Shown here one piece after another: positions 1 through 5,868 of a stretch of 5,868 bases of DNA. The position numbers were made by a program, and so were the translations under genes. The notes beneath the pieces are model-generated. The model saw nothing but the letters and a program-made list of their open reading frames with translations. It did not search any database and was not told where the DNA came from. The stretch is taken from contig JAHDSS010000364.1 of NCBI GenBank assembly GCA_018432565.1, positions 1 to 5,868 of the forward strand, in the 5' to 3' direction. The stretch is from Kiritimatiellia bacterium (GTDB lineage Bacteria; Verrucomicrobiota; Kiritimatiellia; CAIQIC01; Lenti-01). The number at the start of each line of letters is the position of its first letter. Positions within the stretch are counted from its first letter, which is position 1.

Positions 1-1143
<1,143 letters not shown>

Positions 1144-1220
1144 TCACATAACCGGCAGGAGACCGGAGGATTTTTGTCTTTCGCTGTCGGTGAGCCGGGC
1201 CCAAACGAGGGAAGAATCGC

Positions 1221-2240
1221 ATGAAATGGACAGGCCATGACATACAGCAGCGGATTCTGAAAGTGCTGCACCGGGCGGAGGGGCCGGCGGGGGCCGCGCA
1301 GATTGCGCATTGGCTCCGGGGCTGGGGGGTGGAGCTGAGCGAACGCAGCATCCGGCTGCATCTGCTGCGGCTGGACCGGGCGGGGCTGACCGAACTGCAC
1401 AGCCGCCGGGCGGGGCGCCGGCTGACGGCCCAAGGTGCGGCCGAGGTGGAGAAGGGCGATGTCATCGAGCGCATGGCCTTTGTTTCGGGACAGATCGACG
1501 AACTGACGTACCGGATGGGATTTCAACTCCGCGCGGGCGCCGGCACGCTGGTGGTCAACACGACTCTGCTGTCCGCCCGGGACGAGCAGGCGGCCATCGC
1601 GATCGTACGGCCGGTGTTCGCGGCCCGTCTGGGCATGGGCTCGCGGCTGCTGATCCGGCGGGCGGGGGAGGTGTATGATGCGGGCCGGGGCGACCGGGTG
1701 CCGAAGGGGAAAATCGCGCTGGTGACGGTGTGCAGCGTCACGTTGAACGGCATCCTGCTGAAAGAGGGCATTCCGGTGACGTCGCGATACGGCGGCTTGC
1801 TGGAAATCCGCAACCGGCTGCCGGCGCGCTTTATCGAACTGCTGGAATACGGCGGAACCACCCAGGATCCGCTGGAACTGTTCATCCGGGCCCGCATGAC
1901 CAGCGTCCGGCGCTGCGAGCAGACGGGAAACGGCCTGGTGGGGGCGAGTTTCCGGGAATTTCCGTCGGGGGCGCTGCCGGCCGTGCTGAAAATCCGGGAT
2001 CAGCTTCGCCTGATCGGGCTGGACGGCATTGTGGCGATCGGGATGCCCGGCCAGCCGCTTTACGGCATCCCGGCGGGGGAAGGCCGGACGGGCCTGGTGG
2101 TGCTGGGGGGGCTGAATCCGGCGGCGGCGCTGGATGAAGCCGGGCTGGCCGGCGTGCACCGCTCCCTGGCGGGGCTGCTGGAGTATCGCCAGTTTCCGGA
2201 ATTCCGCCACCTGAACATGTGGACGCGGCGGGGAGAGTAG
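1221..2240 (+). CDS. nrpR: NrpR-family transcriptional regulator (winged helix plus one NrpR domain)
   Basis: A predicted DNA-binding regulator of nitrogen genes. Residues about 5-78 form a winged helix-turn-helix (QQRILKVL, then ERSIRLHLLRLDRAGL as the recognition region, then a basic wing). Residues about 82-320 match the NrpR regulatory domain (formerly DUF128). Landmarks are VCSVTLNGILLKEGIPV (170-186), YGGLLEI (190-196), YGGTTQDPLELFI (210-222), MTSV (226-229), FREFP (244-248) and the glycine-rich GMPGQPLYGIPAGEG (274-288) plus GGLNPAAA (296-303). In methanogens NrpR represses nif and glnA genes and is released by 2-oxoglutarate. Forms there differ in domain number; this one has a single effector domain in 339 residues. 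The ATG is preceded by GAGGGAAG six bases upstream. Divergence from gdhA across a palindromic promoter supports nitrogen control. The family call is firm; target genes and ligand are inferred. Confidence 0.9.
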   Translation: MKWTGHDIQQRILKVLHRAEGPAGAAQIAHWLRGWGVELSERSIRLHLLRLDRAGLTELHSRRAGRRLTAQGAAEVEKGDVIERMAFVSGQIDELTYRMGFQLRAGAGTLVVNTTLLSARDEQAAIAIVRPVFAARLGMGSRLLIRRAGEVYDAGRGDRVPKGKIALVTVCSVTLNGILLKEGIPVTSRYGGLLEIRNRLPARFIELLEYGGTTQDPLELFIRARMTSVRRCEQTGNGLVGASFREFPSGALPAVLKIRDQLRLIGLDGIVAIGMPGQPLYGIPAGEGRTGLVVLGGLNPAAALDEAGLAGVHRSLAGLLEYRQFPEFRHLNMWTRRGE

Positions 2241-2255
2241 CCGGTCCGGAGCGAC

Positions 2256-2519
2256 TCAGGGGCCGGGCGGCGTGGCGGGATATTCGATCGGTTCCGGAGC
2301 GGGTTCGGCTTCGGGCAGATGGCGGGAGACCAGATACCAGCCATAGACGCCGAATCCGATCAGGGCCGCCAGCGCCAGCAGATACAGAAATACGCGCTTG
2401 CCCACGTGGGCTTCGAAGCGGGCCTTGCGCAGGGCGATGGGCACGGCGGCGGCCAGGATGCCGGCAATCAGCGCCAGTCCGATGCGGAAGAAAAGGGCTT
2501 GAAGAACATGGGGGGGCAT
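2256..2519 (-). CDS. small protein with two membrane segments, unknown function
   Basis: Not recognised. The 87-residue product has two hydrophobic stretches, about residues 8-30 and 43-65, joined by a basic loop (RKARFEAHVGKR) that should lie in the cytoplasm. A proline- and glutamate-rich tail (EAEPAPEPIEYPATPPGP) would then be outside. The start at 2519 is preferred because AGGA (2529-2532) lies nine bases upstream. An in-frame ATG at 2537 would add six residues but has no ribosome site. It lies 85 bases downstream of the ketopantoate reductase-like gene on the same strand, so they may be cotranscribed. It ends 15 bases from the end of convergent nrpR. It could be an accessory membrane protein; no enzyme motif is visible. 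Confidence 0.7.
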   Translation of the reverse strand: MPPHVLQALFFRIGLALIAGILAAAVPIALRKARFEAHVGKRVFLYLLALAALIGFGVYGWYLVSRHLPEAEPAPEPIEYPATPPGP

Positions 2520-2604
2520 TTGAAGAAATCCTAGCATGGCCGGTCGGGCTTGGCAAGCGGCGCGACAGCGCGCGAGAGGTCAGGGGTGCAGATTCGCCCG
2601 GAGG

Positions 2605-3543
2605 TCAGGTGGAAGGCCGGAGCTGTCGCCACACCCGCTCATTGGCGGGGGTGGGGATTCCGCGTTCCCGGCCCAGGCGGCAGACGGTTCCGGCCAGCCA
2701 GTCCACTTCGGTGGGGCGTCCGGCTTCCACGTCTTGAAGCATGGAGGTTTTGTTGTCCGGGGCGGCGGCGCGGATGATGGATTCGGCCCAGGCGGGCAGA
2801 TCGGCGGCCCCGGGAATGCCCAGGGCGGCGGCGACGGCGGCGGCCTCGTCCATCAGGTCGCGGGCCAGGCGCATGGAGTCGGGATTTTCCTGCAACTCGC
2901 GGCAGGGGGCGCGCAGCACGGCCTGGGCCTGGTTGATGCCGACGTTCAGGATGAACTTGCGCCACTGGGCGGCGCGCATGTCGTCGGGAATGACAAAGCG
3001 GATGCCGCAGCGGTCCAGGAAGGCGGCGACGGCCCGGACGCGCGGGGACGGCGGGGTGTTGCGGGCTTCGCCGAAGAGGATTTTGTCGCCGCCCTGCTGG
3101 CTGACGTCGTGGCCGGAGCGCATGGCGCTTCCGCAATGGACCAGGCCATGCAGCACGCGCGGCCGGCCGAAGGCCGCCGCGAGGATGTCCTGGGCGAGAA
3201 TGCCGTTGAGCAGCGGCAGGATCTGGGTATGCCCGGCGACGAGCGGAGCGATCATCGGGAGGGTTTGGTCGAGCGCGACGGATTTGACGGCCACCAGGAT
3301 CAGGTCGGCGGGCGGTCCCGGCCGGTCCGGGGTGACGTAGTGCAGGTTCAGGCGCCGGCCGTTCAGGGAGGGCGGGTCGGTCTGGTAGGGGGCGATGCGC
3401 GCGGGATCGGCCAGAATCCGCAGTTGATCCGGAACCCGGGCGGAGATTCGGGCGGCATACAGGGTGCCGATGGCGCCCAGGCCGATCAGGACCGCCTGCT
3501 GCACGGGCGGGGGATCATGTTCCGGTTTGTTCATGGGGCTCAT
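2605..3543 (-). CDS. panE: ketopantoate reductase family protein (2-dehydropantoate 2-reductase)
   Basis: Predicted NADPH-dependent reduction of ketopantoate to pantoate, a step in vitamin B5 and coenzyme A synthesis, in the cytoplasm. The 312 residues are typical of the ApbA/PanE family. The N-terminal Rossmann fold carries GLGAIG (21-26) and VKSVALDQ (86-93, K87), followed by LLNGI (111-115, N113). The C-terminal helical domain carries the catalytic-lysine motif WRKFILNVGIN (K196, N200, N204) and SMLQDVEAGRPTEVDW with the substrate-site glutamate E279. The start is uncertain: ATG at 3543 and ATG at 3534 (MNKPEHD) are both possible and neither has a good ribosome site; an upstream TTG at 3570 is unlikely. 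The family contains paralogues of other substrate range, so PanE function is probable, not proven. An IS1380-type element sits about 80 bp upstream in the same orientation. Confidence 0.88.
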   Translation of the reverse strand: MSPMNKPEHDPPPVQQAVLIGLGAIGTLYAARISARVPDQLRILADPARIAPYQTDPPSLNGRRLNLHYVTPDRPGPPADLILVAVKSVALDQTLPMIAPLVAGHTQILPLLNGILAQDILAAAFGRPRVLHGLVHCGSAMRSGHDVSQQGGDKILFGEARNTPPSPRVRAVAAFLDRCGIRFVIPDDMRAAQWRKFILNVGINQAQAVLRAPCRELQENPDSMRLARDLMDEAAAVAAALGIPGAADLPAWAESIIRAAAPDNKTSMLQDVEAGRPTEVDWLAGTVCRLGRERGIPTPANERVWRQLRPST

Positions 3544-3587
3544 CTTACGGCGGGGCGGCGCTGCGCGCAACGGGCTTTGCCGCGCCG

Positions 3588-3620
3588 GGATTTTCCACGG
3601 TGTGGAAAATCCGGATTTTT
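3588..3620 (+). terminator. hairpin followed by T-run next to the IS insertion point
   Basis: A perfect 11-bp stem, GGATTTTCCAC (3588-3598) with GTGGAAAATCC (3602-3612) around a GGT loop, is followed by GGATTTTT ending at 3620. Read on the plus strand it resembles an intrinsic terminator, but no plus-strand gene in the window ends before it. It lies about 45 bp upstream of the panE-like start. It may be a terminator of a lost or rearranged gene, or a dispersed intergenic palindrome. Confidence 0.4.
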
Positions 3621-3622
3621 AG
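3619..3622. repeat. target site duplication TTAG, left copy
   Basis: TTAG immediately outside the left terminal repeat is repeated at 5243-5246 outside the right one. Four bases fits the IS1380 family. Joining the flanks restores the uninterrupted site ATTTTTAGCGGGG. Confidence 0.85.
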
Positions 3623-3641
3623 CCTGAATAATTCATCAACC
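3623..3641 (+). repeat. left terminal inverted repeat of the IS
   Basis: CCTGAATAATTCATCAACC is the exact reverse complement of 5224-5242. It lies at the transposase 3' end, so it corresponds to the IRR in transposase orientation. Confidence 0.92.
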
Positions 3642-3793
3642 ACTCCAGGCGGGGGCGGTTTGGGGTCAAAATCGCGAACGAGAGTTCCGCCGATGCTTCC
3701 TGGCCGGTTTTGAGGCCCAGGAGAGACGATTGGGGCATAGCTCCGCCCTGCCTCCTGTATTTTGAGGGCGCAGGGGACCGCCGCGACGGGGAT

Positions 3794-5146
3794 CTACGTG
3801 GTGTTCAGAGCCGCCAGGATGCTGGAGGCCCGCATCAGGATGTCCTGTGTCGGGCAGGAAGTCGGGAAGTGGAAGCGCAGGAAGGTACGACCGGCTTGCA
3901 TTCGCGCACCGATCTTGAGCAAGCGCAGGCGGATGGTGTCAAACTGGGCATGAGCCAGCTCGGAACCCTTCAGCAGATTGGCGCGCAGGGCGTGCAACAG
4001 CACATAGGCCGCGGAATGGATGAACAGGCGAAACTGGTTGGCCTCCTTCCGGTGGCAACTGGTACGGTCCGAGCGCAAGGCGACCTTGTGGTCTTTGATC
4101 ATCAGCTCCATCTTGCCGCGCCCACAATACACGACGTCGTAGAGATATGTTGCGCCAGCCGTCCGGAAGGAGGTGACCACGCAGCGCACGTCCGTCCCTT
4201 GGGGCGAGACCTGGATGCGGCAGACCACGCGGCGGGCGCGACTCCACGATTGGGCGGCATAGAGTCGGCTGGCATAGGCCCGGACGGGGCGCCCCACTTG
4301 CCGTTGTTCGCGGTACTTCTTTTCGGCCGAGCGGATGTCGGCCTCAAAGATCGCGGCCAGCCGGCGGTTGGGCGTCAGCCCCGTAATGAACTGGATGCCG
4401 CGGGCTTCCAGCCATTCCATCACTTCGGGCTTGGTGTGGTGGCTGTCGGCCCGAAAGACGATTTCCACCTCGGGCCAGGTCGCCCGCACGCGCCGGACGA
4501 TCCGCTTGAGCACGCCGAGAATCTCCTTCGCCGTCGGCGTCTTGCCCGAACGCAGCACACTGGCCACCAACTTCCCGCTCTGGCCCTCGTACACGTGGAA
4601 GGGCATGAAGCAGTATTCATCTTCGTAGGCATTGAAAAGCGCCAGCTGTTGCCCGCCGTGAACCGTGTCGGCGGTCGGATCCATGTCCAGCACGATCATG
4701 CGCGGCGCCCGATCGTAGGAGGCGATGAACTGATCCACAAAGGCATAGCCGAGCTTCAGCAGGTCCCGAACCGTCACGGCGTTTTCCAATCGCGTCATGG
4801 TCGGCTGGGAACCCAGTGCGCCGCCTTCCACCGGATCGCGTCCCACGGCGGCCATGATCGCCGGATCGTCGCGCAGCGCGTCGCAGTCGTTGGCATCCTC
4901 GTATCCGCAACTGATCTGGTACGCGCGCTGGCGGAGCAGATCGACGATTCGATGATCCACATGGCTTTGGCGCCGCCCGTCGGCAATGGACTTGGCCAAT
5001 CGCTCGCAAAGCCCGATCTGGCTGTCCACTTCGCGCAGGAGCAATGCACCGCCATCACTGCTCACCGCAGGATCATCAAATCGCGCGGAAACTTTCTTGC
5101 CGTTTATAGGTGCAAAGGGCAGGTCGGGTGTGGTAAATGTTTTCAT
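3794..5146 (-). CDS. tnp: IS1380-family DDE transposase
   Basis: Cuts and joins the element ends during transposition. At 450 residues it is full length for the family. The N-terminal part shows the characteristic SSDGGALLLREVD (29-41), YEDANDCDALRDDP (82-95) and QPTMTRLEN (114-122). The RNase H-like catalytic core shows VLDMDPTADTVHGGQQ (152-167) with the first acidic residues, FRADSHH (231-237) with D234, and YCGRGKMELMIKD (340-352) with E347 as the likely third catalytic residue. No frameshift or stop interrupts it. The ATG is 78 bases inside the right inverted repeat. The ribosome site (AAAGAAAG) is weak, which is common for transposases. A good promoter lies just upstream. Long open frames on the opposite strand are shadows of this gene. 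Confidence 0.95.
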   Translation of the reverse strand: MKTFTTPDLPFAPINGKKVSARFDDPAVSSDGGALLLREVDSQIGLCERLAKSIADGRRQSHVDHRIVDLLRQRAYQISCGYEDANDCDALRDDPAIMAAVGRDPVEGGALGSQPTMTRLENAVTVRDLLKLGYAFVDQFIASYDRAPRMIVLDMDPTADTVHGGQQLALFNAYEDEYCFMPFHVYEGQSGKLVASVLRSGKTPTAKEILGVLKRIVRRVRATWPEVEIVFRADSHHTKPEVMEWLEARGIQFITGLTPNRRLAAIFEADIRSAEKKYREQRQVGRPVRAYASRLYAAQSWSRARRVVCRIQVSPQGTDVRCVVTSFRTAGATYLYDVVYCGRGKMELMIKDHKVALRSDRTSCHRKEANQFRLFIHSAAYVLLHALRANLLKGSELAHAQFDTIRLRLLKIGARMQAGRTFLRFHFPTSCPTQDILMRASSILAALNTT

Positions 5147-5177
5147 GAGTTGGCTTTCTTTTGTTTAAGCGCATCCC

Positions 5178-5206
5178 ATTCTAATGGAACGGGATAAGAA
5201 TGCCAA
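5178..5206 (-). promoter_or_regulatory. transposase promoter
   Basis: On the minus strand a -35 box TTGGCA (5201-5206) and a -10 box TAGAAT (5178-5183) are spaced by 17 bp. Each differs from the sigma-70 consensus at one position. The start point would be near 5171, about 25 bases before the ATG. The small palindrome CCATT-CT-AATGG (5176-5187) overlaps the -10 box and could bind a protein or fold. Confidence 0.65.
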
Positions 5207-5223
5207 CTCCTTTTCTTTCTTCA

Positions 5224-5242
5224 GGTTGATGAATTATTCAGG
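5224..5242 (-). repeat. right terminal inverted repeat of the IS
   Basis: Exact inverted copy of 3623-3641, at the transposase 5' end (IRL in transposase orientation). Confidence 0.92.
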
Positions 5243-5246
5243 TTAG
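5243..5246. repeat. target site duplication TTAG, right copy
   Basis: Pairs with TTAG at 3619-3622 and marks the exact outer edge of the insertion. Confidence 0.85.
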
Positions 5247-5329
5247 CGGGGTTGTCGCGGGGCAGAAGGCACAAGGCGGCAGGTCGCGGGCTGAGCCCTT
5301 TCGCTGGCCCGATCTCTTATCGAGTCGGG

Positions 5330-5373
5330 ATCCGTGGGGTAACAGCCAAACAGCCGGGCAGCCAACCACGGAT
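5330..5373. repeat. inverted repeat enclosing three CAGCC words
   Basis: ATCCGTGG (5330-5337) and CCACGGAT (5366-5373) are exact inverted repeats. The 28-base interval carries CAGCC at 5343, 5351 and 5359, an exact 8-bp period. It could be a folded RNA segment or a protein-binding cluster, and chance is not excluded. Confidence 0.35.
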
Positions 5374-5428
5374 TTCATGGCGCGGCGGAGCCGCCATCAA
5401 AAAATCGGAACCCAAGGGAACAGCCCAG

Positions 5429-5462
5429 CAGGAAAACAGGAAACGCAGGAACACAGGAAAAC
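5429..5462. repeat. short tandem repeat of CAGGAA type
   Basis: Four CAGGAA words begin at 5429, 5437, 5446 and 5454, spaced 8, 9 and 8 bases. The purine-rich run is unlike the flanking GC-rich DNA. It is probably low-complexity intergenic sequence and argues against the plus-strand open frame across it. Confidence 0.5.
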
Positions 5463-5482
5463 CTCGAAATAGGGGGCAGGAG

Positions 5483-5509
5483 GGGCAGGCTCTGTCCTGC
5501 CCGGTTTTT
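5483..5509 (+). terminator. intrinsic terminator-like hairpin
   Basis: GGGCAGG (5483-5489) pairs perfectly with CCTGCCC (5496-5502) around a 6-base loop, followed by GG and five T's. The shape fits a plus-strand Rho-independent terminator, but no plus-strand gene is found upstream in the gene-free region. It may instead be a dispersed palindromic repeat. Confidence 0.45.
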
Positions 5510-5615
5510 GGCAGGATTGCCGCAAGCCCTATGCCCGCCAGATAGTGCTCGCCGCAGTCTTGGCCGCGTCATCCGCTAGCAGCCTATTCATGTATTCTGC
5601 AGCCGCAGAATTCGA

Positions 5616-5690
5616 CCGGGACGGGGTCGTCCCGGCTCCAAACAGCCACTGAATTCTTGTTTTTGGAGCCCCCGACGACCCCGTCGGGGG
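5616..5690. repeat. pair of inverted REP-like hairpins (BIME-like)
   Basis: Hairpin one is CCGGGAC (5616-5622) with GTCCCGG (5629-5635). Hairpin two is CCCCCGACG (5669-5677) with CGTCGGGGG (5682-5690). The units are inverted copies: GACGGGGTCGTC (5620-5631) returns as GACGACCCCGTC (5674-5685), and GGCTCCAAA (5634-5642) returns as TTTGGAGCC (5662-5670). The whole can therefore also fold into one long stem of 21 bp with a small internal loop and a 19-base apical loop (5643-5661). The outer stems differ between units, yet each still pairs with itself. Confidence 0.6.
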
Positions 5691-5868
5691 GGTATGGAGC
5701 GGCTGTGGCATTATGAAAACTGCTTTAATACAGTACAGATTTTGAAGATGGCCTCGTAAACACGTGCCCCAAAAGACGGAGTTGGCAGATAGTCGTACGG
5801 ATTCCGCGGAGGGGGGATCGAGGATCGACTTTGGCGTACGTTGAGAAATGAAATGCAACCTGCCCGCC

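Larger units (their letters stand above)
3623..5242 (-). mobile_element. complete IS1380-family insertion sequence, 1620 bp
   Basis: Bounded by perfect 19-bp inverted repeats beginning CCTGAATAATTC and by a TTAG duplication. It contains one full-length transposase on the minus strand and about 150 bp of non-coding sequence between the transposase stop and the left end. Length, repeat start (CC) and duplication size all match the IS1380 family. Exact ends, exact duplication and an uninterrupted gene point to a recent insertion and a probably active element. I cannot assign it to a named IS. Confidence 0.93.
5247..5868. other. gene-free intergenic region
   Basis: No convincing gene is seen in 622 bp. 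Short open frames at 5252-5545 (plus) and 5529-5858 (minus) run through hairpins and tandem repeats, have no ribosome site and resemble no family I know. What the region does hold is an inverted repeat around three spaced CAGCC words, a CAGGAA-type short repeat, a terminator-like hairpin and a pair of opposed GC-rich hairpins. The last 170 bases show no structure I can interpret. A promoter or gene continuing past the right edge is possible. Confidence 0.6.

Noticed and set aside
2241..2266. 7-bp GC-rich hairpin right after the nrpR stop as a bidirectional terminator
   Set aside because: The stem includes a G-U pair, the loop is 12 bases, and there is no T-run on either strand, so termination is not supported.
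2536..3627. 363-codon plus-strand open frame opposite the ketopantoate reductase gene
   Set aside because: Glycine- and alanine-rich shadow of a recognised enzyme gene, extending into the intergenic hairpin.
3699..3721. Bulged hairpin inside the IS as the transposase terminator
   Set aside because: The stem is CCTGGCC with GGCCCAGG but no T-run follows on the minus strand.
3710..5197. 495-codon plus-strand open frame across the IS
   Set aside because: Antisense to the complete IS1380 transposase, whose motifs and length are fully convincing.
5429..5462. CRISPR array from the regularly spaced CAGGAA words
   Set aside because: Units are only 8-9 bases apart, far too short for repeat plus spacer, and no cas gene is nearby.
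5252..5545. 97-codon plus-strand open frame after the IS
   Set aside because: It reads through the CAGGAA repeats and the terminator-like hairpin, is rich in Arg and Gly and has no motif.
5529..5858. 109-codon minus-strand open frame at the right end
   Set aside because: It passes through both GC-rich hairpins, has no ribosome site and no recognisable motif; best seen as chance.

Overview
This is a GC-rich bacterial chromosomal fragment with four host genes, one complete insertion sequence, and a gene-free right end of about 620 bp. The host cannot be named from the sequence. The high GC, the palindromic hairpins between genes and the mix of genes would suit the Planctomycetota/Verrucomicrobiota/Kiritimatiellota area, but that is only an impression.

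Left part (1-2240): two divergent nitrogen genes. On the minus strand is gdhA, an NADP-type hexameric glutamate dehydrogenase whose C-terminal quarter runs off the left edge. On the plus strand is an NrpR-family regulator: an N-terminal winged helix followed by one NrpR/DUF128 effector domain. NrpR is best known as the 2-oxoglutarate-sensing repressor of nitrogen genes in methanogenic archaea. The 224-bp gap between the two genes is AT-rich and holds a perfect 20-bp palindrome. That palindrome sits in the 17-bp spacer of a recognisable promoter reading into nrpR. A second palindrome lies exactly 20 bp away centre to centre, on the gdhA side. The simplest reading is an autoregulated switch: NrpR represses itself and gdhA until 2-oxoglutarate, the substrate of glutamate dehydrogenase, accumulates when nitrogen is short. 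This wiring is an inference from sequence and context.

Middle part (2256-3543): on the minus strand, a ketopantoate reductase (panE-like) is followed by a small protein with two membrane segments. The latter converges tail to tail with nrpR.

Right part (3619-5246): an intact IS1380-family element of 1620 bp. It has perfect 19-bp terminal inverted repeats, a TTAG target duplication, a full-length 450-residue transposase and a strong-looking promoter. It lies about 80 bp upstream of the panE-like gene, in the same orientation, directly after a hairpin plus T-run. This is the arrangement in which IS1380 relatives such as ISEcp1 influence neighbouring genes.

Right end (5247-5868): no convincing gene. 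It holds a terminator-like hairpin, short direct repeats and a pair of inverted REP-like hairpins. The paired hairpins share a loop and differ at the outer stem by changes that keep both folded.
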